NCBI GenBank assembly: GCA_963849695.1 | Contig: CAWKIT010000039.1 | Coordinates: 5,250-69,249, forward strand | Reading direction: 5' to 3' | Source of the DNA: DASSUW01 sp963849695 | Lineage (GTDB): Bacteria > Actinomycetota > Thermoleophilia > Solirubrobacterales > Solirubrobacteraceae | DNA length: 64,000 nucleotides | Shown: positions 13,134-25,285 of the stretch, piece by piece | How positions within the stretch are numbered: the stretch's first letter is position 1 | How the letters are laid out: every line of letters begins with the position of its first letter | Notes under the pieces: generated by a model | What the model saw: the letters and a program-made list of their open reading frames with translations, nothing else | What the model was told of the DNA's origin: nothing | Databases searched by the model: none | Position numbers and translations under genes: made by a program

Positions 13134-14924
13134 ATGCGCCAGGGCTCTCTCGAGAACCCGGAGGTCCGCGAGGACGTTCCGGGCCACGTCATCCCCATCC
13201 TCCAGCGCGAGTTCGACGACTTCGACAACGAGGCGGAGAAGTTCCTCGACGGCGGCACGCCCGAGAACGAGTTCATCGGCTTCCGGCTGAAGCAGGGCGT
13301 GTACGGCCAGCGCCAGGCCGACGTCCAGATGATCCGCGTAAAGCTGCCGTTCGGCGGGATCACGCCGTCGCAGCTGGAGACGTTCGCCGACGTGATCGAG
13401 AAGTACGCCCCGCTCAACAAGGGCCACATCACCACGCGGCAGAACATCCAGATACACCACGTGCCGCTGCGCGACGCCGCCGCCCTGATCCGCGAGATCT
13501 CCGACGCCGGGCTCTCGAGCCGCGAGGGCTGCGGCAACACGGTTCGAAATGTGACCGCCGACCCATGGGCGGGCGTCGCCCATGACGAGCGGTTCGACGT
13601 GACGCCCTACGCCGGCGCGTACGTGCGCTACTTCGTGCGCCACCCCACGACGCAACTGATGCCACGCAAGGTCAAGACCGCGTTCACCGGCTCCGACGAC
13701 GACCGCGCGATCACCGGCATCCACGACGTCGCCTTCATCGCCCGCGAGCGCGACGGGGCCCGTGGGTTCGAGATGCGGATCGGCGGCGGCACCTCGATCA
13801 TGCCGCGGGTCGCGCCCACGCTGATCGACTTCGTGAGCGCCGACGACGGCGAGTACCTCAAGTACACCGAGGCCGTCCTGCGCATCTTCGACCGCCAGGA
13901 CTGGCTGCGCGTCAACCGCGCGCGCGCCCGCCTCAAGGTGATGGTCGACAAGATCGGCATCGAGGCGATGCGCACGCTGGTCGAGGAGGAGCTCGAGGGC
14001 GACTGGGTCGCCGAGCGCGACTTCGACCCCCAGCCGCGCCTGTTCCTGCACGACGAGGAGGCGAGCGCCCCGGCCAAGCCGCACTCGTACGGCTCGCCCA
14101 ACGGCGACGGCGCCGAGTTCCTGCGCTTCCGCGCGGCGAACGTCGAGTCTCAGCGCCAGAAGGGCTTCAGCACCGTCCAGGTCAAGGTCCCGCGCGGCGA
14201 TCTCAGCCCCGAGCAGCTGCGCGGGCTGGCCGATATCGCGCGCGATTTCTCGGGCGGCTACGCACGCACGACCGTCCACCAGAACCTGCTCCTGCGCTGG
14301 GTGCGCGACGAGGCGGTGTACGACGTGTGGCAGCGCCTGTCCGCGCTCGAGCTCGGCGACGCCGGCGCCGACCAGGTCAACGACGTCGTCTCGTGCCCGG
14401 GCACCGACTCCTGCAAGCTCGGCATCACGAGCTCGATGGGACTGAACCGCGCGGTGTCGGAGCGGGTCGAGGCCATGAACATCACCGATCCGCTCACGCG
14501 CGGGATCCACATCAAGATGTCCGGCTGCCCGAACGGCTGCAGCCAGCACCACATCGGCAACCTCGGGTTCTACGGGGCCTCGATCAAGGTCGGCGAGCAC
14601 ACGATCCCGGCTTACGTCGCGCACGTCGGCGGCCAGTACGAGGCCGGCGAGGTGGTGTACGGCGCGCGATTGAAGGTGCGGCTGCCGGCCAAGCGCGTGC
14701 CGGACGCGGTCGAGCGCTGGATCCGCAAGTACGAGGCCGAGCGCGAGGACGGCGAGGTGTTCAACGCCTACGCCGAGCGCGTCGGCACCAAGGCGTTCGA
14801 GGACGCCGTCCGCGACCTCGCGATGCCGCTCGAGTTCGGCCTGGCCACGATGAACGAGTTCATCGACTGGACCAAGAAGGTCCCGTTCCAGGTCCAGCGC
14901 GGCGAAGGCGAGTGCGCGGTCTGA
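13134..14924 (+). CDS. Ferredoxin-type sulfite (or nitrite) reductase
   Basis: A 596-residue siroheme/[4Fe-4S] reductase. The two-fold repeated ferrite-type domains are visible as QLETFADVIEKYAPLNKGHI and QLRGLADIARDFSGGYARTT. The cluster ligands are Cys421, Cys427 (CPGTDSC) and Cys465, Cys469 (CPNGC). Sulfite and nitrite reductases of this family look alike; the overlap with cysD-cysN argues for six-electron sulfite reduction to sulfide. ATG 13134 was preferred to the upstream in-frame codon at 13068, which lies in the AT-rich promoter region. The stop overlaps the next start (TGATG). Confidence 0.9.
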   Translation: MRQGSLENPEVREDVPGHVIPILQREFDDFDNEAEKFLDGGTPENEFIGFRLKQGVYGQRQADVQMIRVKLPFGGITPSQLETFADVIEKYAPLNKGHITTRQNIQIHHVPLRDAAALIREISDAGLSSREGCGNTVRNVTADPWAGVAHDERFDVTPYAGAYVRYFVRHPTTQLMPRKVKTAFTGSDDDRAITGIHDVAFIARERDGARGFEMRIGGGTSIMPRVAPTLIDFVSADDGEYLKYTEAVLRIFDRQDWLRVNRARARLKVMVDKIGIEAMRTLVEEELEGDWVAERDFDPQPRLFLHDEEASAPAKPHSYGSPNGDGAEFLRFRAANVESQRQKGFSTVQVKVPRGDLSPEQLRGLADIARDFSGGYARTTVHQNLLLRWVRDEAVYDVWQRLSALELGDAGADQVNDVVSCPGTDSCKLGITSSMGLNRAVSERVEAMNITDPLTRGIHIKMSGCPNGCSQHHIGNLGFYGASIKVGEHTIPAYVAHVGGQYEAGEVVYGARLKVRLPAKRVPDAVERWIRKYEAEREDGEVFNAYAERVGTKAFEDAVRDLAMPLEFGLATMNEFIDWTKKVPFQVQRGEGECAV

Positions 14925-15790
14925 TGCACCACCTCGATCAGCTGGAGGCGGAGGCGGTCCATGTCATCCGCGAGGTGGCGGCGGAGCTCGAGCGGCCGGT
15001 GTTGTTGTTCAGTGGCGGCAAGGACTCGATCGTGCTGTTGCATCTGGCGCGCAAGGCGTTCCGGCCGGGGGCGCTGCCGTTCCCGGTCATGCACGTCGAC
15101 ACCGGCCACAACTTCCCCGAGGTGATCGCGTTCCGCGACCGCCACGTGCCCGACGTGCTCGTCGCATCGGTGCAGGAGTCGATCGACCGCGGCCGCGTTC
15201 GCGACGAGCCGTCGCGCAACCGGCTGCAGACGACCACCCTGCTCGACGCGATCGAGGACCGCCGCTTCGACGCCGCGTTCGGCGGCGCGCGCCGCGACGA
15301 GGAACGCGCCCGAGCCAAGGAGCGCGTGTTCTCGTTCCGCGACGACTTCGGGCAGTGGGATCCGCGGCGGCAGCGCCCGGAGCTGTGGGACCTCTACAAC
15401 GGGCGCGTGCGGCCGGGCGAGCACGTGCGCGTGTTCCCGCTGTCGAACTGGACCGAGCTCGACGTGTGGGAGTACGTGCGCGCCGAGGGCCTCGAGCTGC
15501 CGCCGATCTATTTCGCGCACGAGCGCGAGGTGTTCGAACGCGACGGCATGATCTACGCGGTCTCGCCGTTCCTGCCGCTGAACGGCGACAGGCCCTTCAC
15601 CGCCTCGGTCCGCTACCGCACCGTCGGCGACATGACCTGCACCGGCGCCGTGCGCTCGGATGCGCGCGAGCTCGACGACGTGATCGCCGAGATCGCCGCC
15701 ACCAGGATCACCGAGCGCGGCGAGACGCGCGCCGATGACCGGGTGAGCGAGGCGGCGATGGAGGACCGCAAGCGGGTGGGGTACTTCTAG
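14924..15790 (+). CDS. cysD: Sulfate adenylyltransferase subunit 2
   Basis: A 288-residue protein (usual CysD length about 300). The PP-loop motif SGGKDS is at residues 30-35, followed by MHVDTGHNFPEV and the CysD-specific AFGGARRDEERARAKER and PLSNWTELDVWEY. The C-terminal tail EAAMEDRKRVGYF is diagnostic for CysD against PAPS reductase. With CysN it makes adenosine 5'-phosphosulfate from ATP and sulfate. It follows the sulfite reductase with a TGATG overlap; no cysH lies between them. Confidence 0.95.
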   Translation: MHHLDQLEAEAVHVIREVAAELERPVLLFSGGKDSIVLLHLARKAFRPGALPFPVMHVDTGHNFPEVIAFRDRHVPDVLVASVQESIDRGRVRDEPSRNRLQTTTLLDAIEDRRFDAAFGGARRDEERARAKERVFSFRDDFGQWDPRRQRPELWDLYNGRVRPGEHVRVFPLSNWTELDVWEYVRAEGLELPPIYFAHEREVFERDGMIYAVSPFLPLNGDRPFTASVRYRTVGDMTCTGAVRSDARELDDVIAEIAATRITERGETRADDRVSEAAMEDRKRVGYF

Positions 15791-15801
15791 GATGCTGCAG
15801 A

Positions 15802-16968
15802 GTGGCCACGGCGGGGTCCGTCGACGACGGCAAGTCGACGCTGATCGGCCGCCTCCTGCACGACTCCAAGTCCCTGATGGCCGACGAGGTCGCCACGGCC
15901 GCCGACCTGGCGCGGCTGACCGACGGCCTGCGCGCCGAGCGCGAGCAGGGCATCACGATCGACGTCGCATACCGCCACTTCGCGACACCGAACCGTCGCT
16001 TCGTGCTGCACGACTGCCCCGGCCACGCGCAGTACACGCGCAACATGGCCACCGGCGCGTCGACCGCCGACCTCGCGCTGGTGCTGGTCGACGCCCGCCG
16101 CGGGATGACCGAGCAGTCGCGCCGCCACCTGGCGATCGCGGCGCTGCTCGGAGTCCCGAGCGTGACCGTGCTCGTGAACAAGATGGACCTCGTCGGCTAC
16201 GCCGAGGAGCGCTTCGACGCGGTCGCGCGCGAGGTGCTCGACTGGTCCGCGCGGCTCGGCCTGCACGGCGCCGGCTTCATCCCGGTGAGCGCGCTGCACG
16301 GCGACAACGTCGTCGAGCGGTCGGCGGCGATGCCGTGGTACGGCGGCCAGTCGCTGCTCGAGCATCTGGAGTCCGTGCCCGCGGGCAACGGCCTCGCCGA
16401 CGGCCCGGCGCGACTGCCGGTCCAGTACGTCATCCGCGCCGACGGCGTCCGCTGGTACGCCGGCCGGCTCGGCGCCGGGACGCTGCGGGTCGGCGACGAG
16501 GTGGTCGTGCTCCCCTCCGGCACCCGCTCGCGCGTGGCGGCGTTCGAGGACGGCGGCGAGGTGGCGGCGGCTCCGCGCTCGATCGCGCTCGCGCTCGAGG
16601 ACGAGCTCGACGTCGGCCGCGGCGACCTGATCGCGCGCTCGGCCGAGGCGCCCGAGCCGGTGCGCGAGCTCTCCGCGACCGTGTGCTGGCTCGGCGACGA
16701 GCCCGCCCGGCCCGGCGCGCGGTACCTGGTCAAGCACACCACGCGCTCGGTCCCCGCCAAGCTCGACGCGATCGAGCACCGGCTCGACGTCACCACGCTC
16801 GCCCACGAGCCCGCCGACCAGCTCGCGCTCAACGAGATCGGCCGCATCCGGCTGCGGCTCGGCTCCCCGCTCGTCCCCGACCCGTACGAGCAGGTGCGAG
16901 CGACCGGGGCCTTCATCGTCGTCGACCCCGCGACGAACGACACGGTCGGCGCAGGCATGGTCGCGTAA
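15802..16968 (+). CDS. cysN: Sulfate adenylyltransferase subunit 1 (GTPase)
   Basis: A 388-residue GTPase that couples GTP hydrolysis to APS synthesis by CysD. G1 is AGSVDDGKST at residues 4-13, the switch I region is REQGITIDVAYRHF, G3 is DCPGH and G4 is NKMDL; two beta-barrel domains follow. It has no fused APS kinase (CysC) domain. GTG 15802, 11 bp after the cysD stop, gives an N-terminus slightly shorter than usual; the base order upstream (ATG CTG CAG A) hints that one extra base may hide an ATG at 15792. Confidence 0.93.
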   Translation: MATAGSVDDGKSTLIGRLLHDSKSLMADEVATAADLARLTDGLRAEREQGITIDVAYRHFATPNRRFVLHDCPGHAQYTRNMATGASTADLALVLVDARRGMTEQSRRHLAIAALLGVPSVTVLVNKMDLVGYAEERFDAVAREVLDWSARLGLHGAGFIPVSALHGDNVVERSAAMPWYGGQSLLEHLESVPAGNGLADGPARLPVQYVIRADGVRWYAGRLGAGTLRVGDEVVVLPSGTRSRVAAFEDGGEVAAAPRSIALALEDELDVGRGDLIARSAEAPEPVRELSATVCWLGDEPARPGARYLVKHTTRSVPAKLDAIEHRLDVTTLAHEPADQLALNEIGRIRLRLGSPLVPDPYEQVRATGAFIVVDPATNDTVGAGMVA

Positions 16969-16982
16969 GGGGGTCGACCCCC

Positions 16983-17582
16983 TTAGTAGAGCCCGGTCGG
17001 CAGCCCACCGTCCGGCAGCGAGCCGTACACCAGCAGCCGCGGCCGCGGGCCGAGCTCGAAGATGGTCGCGCTGGCGTTCGGCGGCGACCCCAGGTGCAGC
17101 GGGTCGGCGCCGGTGACGTGGGCGACCGCGACGCGGATGCAGCCGCCGTGGCAGACGACCATCCAGGGTCCGCCGGCCGCCACCAGCTCGTCGACCGCGC
17201 CCGCGACCCGCGCGGAGAAGTCGTCCCACGACTCGCCGTCAGCGGCCTTGCGCGGGCCTCCGCGCCAGTTGGTCAGCTCGCGCCCCAGGGCGTCGACCTC
17301 CGCCGCTACCCGGCCGCCCCAGGAGCCGACGTCGATCTCGCGCCAGCGCGGGTCGAAGCGCGCCGGGCGCAGCCCGAGCAGCTCCGCGGTCTCCCGCGCG
17401 CGGCCAAGGTCGCTGCACACGACGCGGTCGTCCGGGAGGCCGTCGAGCATCGCCGCCAGCGCCCGCGACTGCTCGCGGCCGCGCTCCGACAGCGGCGGGT
17501 CGAGCTGCCCCTGGAGGCGCTCCTCGGCGTTCCAGGTCGACTCGCCGTGCCGGACGAGGATCAGGCGGTCGCGAGATAGCAT
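16983..17582 (-). CDS. Histidine phosphatase family protein (phosphoglycerate mutase-like)
   Basis: A 199-residue cytoplasmic protein with the phosphohistidine motif LILVRHGESTWN near the N-terminus, the conserved SDLGRARETAELL arm, catalytic Glu in REIDVGSWGG, and the second His in VVCHGGCIRVAV. Members dephosphorylate small phosphoesters such as sugar phosphates or alpha-ribazole phosphate; the substrate is not evident. ATG 17582 puts RHG at the usual place; it starts 10 bp from the divergent biotin carboxylase gene. Confidence 0.88.
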   Translation of the reverse strand: MLSRDRLILVRHGESTWNAEERLQGQLDPPLSERGREQSRALAAMLDGLPDDRVVCSDLGRARETAELLGLRPARFDPRWREIDVGSWGGRVAAEVDALGRELTNWRGGPRKAADGESWDDFSARVAGAVDELVAAGGPWMVVCHGGCIRVAVAHVTGADPLHLGSPPNASATIFELGPRPRLLVYGSLPDGGLPTGLY

Positions 17583-17592
17583 CACCCCGCTC

Positions 17593-19352
<1,760 letters not shown>

Positions 19353-19356
<4 letters not shown>

Positions 19357-20687
19357 GCGCCGAGCTCGACGCGCTGATCCACGAGGCGGCCGAGTGGCTG
19401 CGGATCCCGTCGATCTCGGCCGGCGCGCGCAACGTGGCCGCGCTGCGCGAGGCGGCCGTATGGGCGCAGCGGCGGGTGCTGGCCGCCGGCGGGACGTGCG
19501 ATCTGGTGGACACGCCCGGCGGCGCGCCGCTGGTGGTCGGCGAGCTGCGCGCGCGTGACGAGGGCGCGCCGACCGTATGGATCTACGGCCATTACGACGT
19601 CCAGGACCCCGGCGACGAGTCGGCGTGGACGACGCCGCCGTTCGAGCCCGACATCCGCGACGGCCGGCTGTACGCCCGCGGCGCCTGCGACGACAAGGGC
19701 AACTTCCTGCCGCTGCTGCACGTCGCGTGCGCCATGGCCGACGCCGGCGAGCTGCCGGTCAACGTGCGGGTGCTGGTCGAGGGCGCGGAGGAGACCGGCT
19801 CCGACGACGTCAACCGCTGGGTGGCGGCGGACGAGCGCGGCGCAGACTGCGTGATCGCCTTCGACGCCGAGATGCTCGACCCCGACACGCCCGCGCTGAC
19901 GGTCGGGACGCGCGGGGCGGTGTTCGCGAGCCTGGAGGTCCGCACCGGCGAGCGGCCCGTGCACTCCGGCCTCTACGGCGGCGCGGCGCTGAACGCCTTC
20001 CACGCGCTGCACGAAGCGCTGGCGGCGGTCCTGCCCGGCGCCGACGGCCGCCTGCCGGAGGAGCTGCGGGCCGGCATCGAGCCGCCCACCCCTGATGAGC
20101 TGGCGACGTGGGACGCGCTGCCGGACGGCGCCCGCGTGCTCGCCGAGGCGGGCGCCCGGCCGGCCGACCCGACCGCCGGAGCCGAGTTCCACACCCGCAC
20201 GATGGCCGACGCGGCACTCGACGTGCACCGGATCGCGGGCGGCGAGGCGCGCACGATCGTGCCGCCGGTGGCGAGCTGCGACCTGTCGGTGCGGATCGCG
20301 CCCGGACAGGACCCGCGGGAGATCGCCGGCGCGCTCGAGGCGCTGCTGCGCCCCGCGCTGCCCGAGGGCGCCGAGCTCGAGCTCTCGACCAGCCTGGCAT
20401 CGCCTTCGCTGTTCGACCCCACGAGCGCGCCGCTGCGGATCGCCCACGGCGCGCTGGCCCGCGCCTGTGGCCGCGAGCCGGTGCTCCTGCGCTCCGGCGG
20501 GACGCTGCCGATCCTGGCGTCGTTCGCCGAGCGCGGCATCCCCGCGATCGTGTCGGGCTTCGGCCTGCCGGAGGACAACTTCCACGCGCCCGACGAGTCG
20601 TTCAGCCTCGCCGGCCTGGAGCTCGGCCGGCGCGCCGCGCGCGCGCTGTACGAGGACCTCGGTGCGGGTCTGGCGCGCAGCGCCTGA
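19353..20687 (+). CDS. M20 family dipeptidase-like metallopeptidase
   Basis: A 444-residue M20 peptidase. Zinc ligands and catalytic residues are in place: GHYDVQDP (His, catalytic Asp), ARGACDDKGN (bridging Asp), EGAEETGS (general-base Glu and Glu ligand), FDAEM, and the last His in EDNFHAPDE. The lid domain is visible at VHSGLYGG. The family hydrolyses dipeptides or N-acyl amino acids. ATGA overlap with the carboxylase alpha gene; the GNAT gene begins inside its 3' end. Confidence 0.9.
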
Positions 20688-21114
20688 CGAGGCGCCCGCC
20701 GTCGCGTCGCTGCTCGGCGGGTTCCGCGACCACTTCGGGGGCGACTGGCCGGACGACGCGTCGCTCCTCGCCTCGGTCGAGCGCATCATCGCCCGCGACG
20801 ACGCCGAGTACTTCCTGGCGGCGAGCGGCGAGGAACCGCAGGGCGTCGCCCAAGTCCGCTACCGCTGGAGCGTCTGGTGGGAAGCCGAGGACTGCTGGGT
20901 CGAGGATCTCTACGTGCGCGAGCACGCCCGCGGCGCGGGGCTCGGGCGCGCGCTGATGGGCGCCGTCCTCGGCAGCGCCGGCGAGCGTGGCTGCCGGCGC
21001 GTGGAACTGGACGTGAACTCGGAGAACACCGCAGCCCTGGCGCTCTATCGCTCGCTCGGATTCCGGACCGGCAAGACGGGCGGCCAGGACCTTCTGATGC
21101 GCCGGAGGCTCTAA
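20662..21114 (+). CDS. GNAT family N-acetyltransferase
   Basis: A 150-residue GNAT-fold protein starting at GTG 20662, which overlaps the peptidase gene by 26 bp. Acetyl-CoA-binding motif A is VEDLYVREHARGAGLGRALM (R-G-x-G-x-G/A pattern), and motif B is NTAALALYRSLGF. The position, translationally coupled to a peptidase, might mean action on amino acids or peptides (inference). Its stop overlaps the stop of a small convergent frame by 3 bases. Confidence 0.87.
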   Translation: MRVWRAAPDEAPAVASLLGGFRDHFGGDWPDDASLLASVERIIARDDAEYFLAASGEEPQGVAQVRYRWSVWWEAEDCWVEDLYVREHARGAGLGRALMGAVLGSAGERGCRRVELDVNSENTAALALYRSLGFRTGKTGGQDLLMRRRL

Positions 21115-21260
21115 CGAACCGAGCTGCGGGAGGGCTTGCCCGGACACAGCGTGAGGCTGGCCCGGACGAGCTCCCGCTGGCGCACGTGCAGGTCGCGCTG
21201 CGTCGCCAGCACCTGCTGGACATTCGACGCGCGGACCGGCTTGAGCGGCGGGGTGGTCAT
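21111..21260 (-). CDS. Putative 49-residue protein
   Basis: ATG 21260 to TAG 21111 encodes a basic 49-residue protein, beginning MTTPPLKPVRASNVQQVLAT and ending SRSSVR. There is no signal peptide or membrane segment; QRDLHVRQRELVRASL could form an amphipathic helix. It fills the gap between the GNAT and decarboxylase genes. Its stop codon overlaps the GNAT stop in the CTAA arrangement, a pattern seen at three other convergent pairs here, which favours a real gene. No strong ribosome binding site is present. Confidence 0.4.
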   Translation of the reverse strand: MTTPPLKPVRASNVQQVLATQRDLHVRQRELVRASLTLCPGKPSRSSVR

Positions 21261-21300
21261 GCCAGCAGAATCGACCCGTGTGAGAAATTCTTGAATGGAG

Positions 21301-21314
21301 CAGACACCTGTCTG
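21301..21314. promoter_or_regulatory. Near-perfect palindrome CAGACA-CC-TGTCTG
   Basis: A 6-bp inverted repeat with a 2-bp centre lies about 40 bp before the 49-residue frame at 21260 and 36 bp after the decarboxylase gene. The surrounding 25 bp are AT-richer than the neighbourhood (GAGAAATTCTTGAATGG). It could be an operator for the small gene or part of a transcript hairpin. Confidence 0.3.
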
Positions 21315-21336
21315 ACAGTGCGGATAACCCCCCGCT

Positions 21337-22652
<1,316 letters not shown>

Positions 22653-22656
<4 letters not shown>

Positions 22657-23429
22657 GCCGCCACCCGCCGGACGTTTTCTCCGTGGAGTCCGGCGCTGCT
22701 CGGCGGTCCGCCGCGCGAGCGGCAGCCTCGCCGCCTCTCCCTCCTCGAGCAGCGCCTCGACGTACGCGCGGTCCTCGCGCAGGATCGCCGCGGCGCGTCC
22801 ACCGTCGATCGGCTCGCCGTGACCGGGCACGACGCGCTCGGCCTGCTCGACCAGCGGCTCGAGCCGCGCCAGCGTGGCCAGGTACGCGCTCGCCGAACCC
22901 TTCAGCATCGGTATCTCGACCGGCGACAGGTAGTCCCCGCACACCAGCACGCGCGCCCACGGGATCCACACCGCCATCCCGTCGACGGTGTGGCCGTCGG
23001 CCGGGTGCAGCTCGAGCACACGGTCGCCGACCTCGACCGTCCCGGGGACCGGCAGCCGCTGCGCGCTCGGCAGCGACAGCGGCCGCGGGCGCTCGACGTA
23101 GAAGCTCTCGTCGAACGCCCGCAGCTCGCGCTGGGCGGCGCCGGGCTCGTTCCCGCGAGCCGCCCCGCGGTCGTCTCCGCGCACCCGAGCGGCGCCTCCG
23201 GGAACGCGTAGCGTCCGAGCAGGTGGTCCCAGTCGGCGTGCGTCGCGAGCAGCCCGACGACCGCGAAGCCGGCCTGCGTAGCCAACGCGGGCAGGATCTC
23301 CAGCTCGTCCGGCAGGATCGGCGAGTCGATGCAGAACGCCTCGTCGCCGCTGCGGACCAGTGTGCAGGTGGTCTGGTAGACCCGTGAGGTGGTGACGACG
23401 ACGTCGGCGTGGAGCCCGACGGCCCTCAC
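22653..23429 (-). pseudogene. MBL-fold metallo-hydrolase, two apparent frameshifts
   Basis: GTG 23429 overlaps the stop of the HAD gene (GTGA). The N-terminal third reads TLVRSGDEAFCIDSPILPDE and then LLATHADWDHLLGRYAF, the metal-binding loop. One missing base in the CCC run at 23152-23154 shifts the frame to GNEPGAAQRELRAFDESFY, VGDRVLELHPADGHTVDGM and ERVVPGHGEPIDGG. A second shift near 22684-22692 would restore the end HGENVRRVAA with a TGA at 22653, overlapping the decarboxylase GTG. The loop is H-A-D-W-D-H, so the second His of the usual HxHxDH is Asp. Function unknown. Confidence 0.75.
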
Positions 23430-24118
23430 GCGGCCCCGAGCAGGCGCGCCGCCTCGAGGAGGCTCTTGACCTCGGCGGTCGGCTTCTTGGCGCCCGCGTC
23501 GAGTGTCTCCCCGGACCGGTTGACCCAGATCACGGGGATCTTGGCCTTCACGCACGGGTCGACGTCGTAGTAGTAGCTCGACGCGACGTGGACCCAGCCC
23601 TTCCTGCCACCGATCCTCCGCTCGGCCTCCTTGAAGTGCGCCGGATCGGGCTTGTAGGAGCGCACCTGCTGGGCCGTCACCACGAGGTCGAAGTCGACCT
23701 TGAAGTGGCGCCGCGTGAGCCCGAGCAGCTTGTCGTCGATGTTCGAGACCAGCCCGACCTCGAACTTCTTCGCGAACCGCTCGAGCTGGGTGTTGGTCTC
23801 CTTGAACGGCGGCCAGCGGGACACCGAGTCGGGCAGGAAGCCGGACCGCGAGGGCTCCAGCGGCCACCCCAGCTCGCGCGAGATGTTGACCGCCGTGCGG
23901 CGCAGCACCTCGGCGTACAGCTCGTACGAGCCCCCCTTGATCTCCTGCTGCGTCTGCATGAACAGCGGGATCAGCTCCTCGCGCGACAGCGTGTACCCGT
24001 CCCGCTCGGCTTCCTTGGAGAAGGCGTCGAACGCACCCGTCTCCCAATCGATCAGGGTGCCGTAGACGTCGAAGGTGACGAAGTTGACTTCCTTGGGCAG
24101 CGGCATGCGGGCGTGCAT
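23426..24118 (-). CDS. HAD family hydrolase, haloacid dehalogenase type II-like
   Basis: About 230 residues. Motif I is FVTFDVYGTLIDWETG (nucleophile Asp and acid/base-position residue), motif II is the Ser in LVSNIDDK, motif III is the Lys in VRSYKPDPAHF, and motif IV lies in HVASSYYYDVDP. The FDVYGTL-DWETG signature is typical of 2-haloacid dehalogenase-like HADs; phosphatase activity is the alternative. ATG codons at 24127, 24118 and 24106 are all possible starts. It is the first gene of the HAD, MBL, decarboxylase operon and diverges from sucC 27 bp away. Confidence 0.85.
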   Translation of the reverse strand: MHARMPLPKEVNFVTFDVYGTLIDWETGAFDAFSKEAERDGYTLSREELIPLFMQTQQEIKGGSYELYAEVLRRTAVNISRELGWPLEPSRSGFLPDSVSRWPPFKETNTQLERFAKKFEVGLVSNIDDKLLGLTRRHFKVDFDLVVTAQQVRSYKPDPAHFKEAERRIGGRKGWVHVASSYYYDVDPCVKAKIPVIWVNRSGETLDAGAKKPTAEVKSLLEAARLLGAA

Positions 24119-24145
24119 TCTAGGCATGTAGCATCGGCGGCCCTC

Positions 24146-25285
24146 ATGGATCTCCTCGAGTATCAGGGCAAGCAGCTGTTTGCCCGCCACGGGGTCCCGG
24201 TTCCGTCGGGGGCTCCCGCCACCACGGTCGAGGAGGCGGTCGCGGCCGCCGACGAGATCGGCTACCCCTGCGTGATCAAGGCCCAGGTGCAGATCGGAGG
24301 CCGCGGCAAGGCGGGCGGGATCAAGGTCGCCAAGGACCGTCCGGAGGCCGAAGAGCACGCCAAGGCGATCCTCGGGATGGACATCCGCGGCCTCACCGTG
24401 CACGAGGTCTGGGTCGAGGCCGCGTCCGACATCGCGACCGAGTACTACGCCTCGATCGTGTTCGACCGCAGCGCCAAACGGCCGCTGGTGATGCTCTCCA
24501 CCGAGGGCGGGATGGACATCGAGGAGGTCGCCGAGCGCGACCCGACCGCGATCGCGCGCCTGCACGTCGACCCGCTGCTCGGCTTCCAGGACTTCCACGC
24601 CCGCCGGCTCGCGTTCGAGGCCGGCGTCGACGCCGACGTCGTGCGCCCGGTCGGCGCGCTGCTCAACCGCCTCTACGAAGCGTTCACCGCCGAGGAGGCG
24701 ATGCTCGTCGAGGTCAACCCGCTGATCGTCACCGCCGACCGCGACGTGATGGCGCTCGACGCCAAGGTCACGCTCGACGACAGCTCGCTGTTCCGGCACT
24801 CCGACAACGCGGCCCTGCGCAAGACCGAGGCCGAGGACCCGCAGGAGCGGATGGCGCGCGAGCGCGGGCTCACCTACGTCAAGCTCGACGGCAACGTCGG
24901 CATCCTCGGCAACGGCGCCGGGCTCGTGATGTCGACGCTCGACGTCGTCGCCCAGGCGGGCGGCAGGCCGGCCAACTTCCTCGACGCGGGCGGCGGCTCG
25001 AAGGCGGAGGCGATCACCCAGGCGGTCGAGGTGATCCTCTCCAACGAGAACGTCAGCGCCGTGCTGTTCAACATCTTCGGCGGCATCACGCGCTGCGACG
25101 AGGTGGCCAAGGGCCTGATCGAGGCGTTCCGCCAGATCGAGCCGACCGTGCCCTTCGTGGTGCGCCTGGACGGGACCAACGACAAGGAGGGCCGCGCCCT
25201 GCTGGCCGAGGCCGAGCTGCCCAACGTCCACAGCGAGGCGACGATGCTCGACGCCGCCCGCCGCGTCGTGGAGCTGGCCGGATGA
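24146..25285 (+). CDS. sucC: Succinyl-CoA synthetase (ADP/GDP-forming) beta subunit
   Basis: A 379-residue protein with the ATP-grasp domain (MDLLEYQGKQLFARHGVPVP, KAQVQIGGRGKAGGIK, EVNPLIVT) and the C-terminal CoA-ligase domain (GNVGILGNGAGLVM, NFLDAGGGSKAE, FGGITRCDEVAKG). It makes ATP (or GTP) and succinate from succinyl-CoA in the TCA cycle, together with SucD. Its last bases overlap the sucD start (ATGA). Confidence 0.97.
   Translation: MDLLEYQGKQLFARHGVPVPSGAPATTVEEAVAAADEIGYPCVIKAQVQIGGRGKAGGIKVAKDRPEAEEHAKAILGMDIRGLTVHEVWVEAASDIATEYYASIVFDRSAKRPLVMLSTEGGMDIEEVAERDPTAIARLHVDPLLGFQDFHARRLAFEAGVDADVVRPVGALLNRLYEAFTAEEAMLVEVNPLIVTADRDVMALDAKVTLDDSSLFRHSDNAALRKTEAEDPQERMARERGLTYVKLDGNVGILGNGAGLVMSTLDVVAQAGGRPANFLDAGGGSKAEAITQAVEVILSNENVSAVLFNIFGGITRCDEVAKGLIEAFRQIEPTVPFVVRLDGTNDKEGRALLAEAELPNVHSEATMLDAARRVVELAG

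Noticed and set aside
15792..17579. Plus-strand 595-codon frame starting ATG CTG CAG before cysN
   Set aside because: The ATG is well placed but the frame gives Arg-rich nonsense; the CysN domain is in the GTG 15802 frame.
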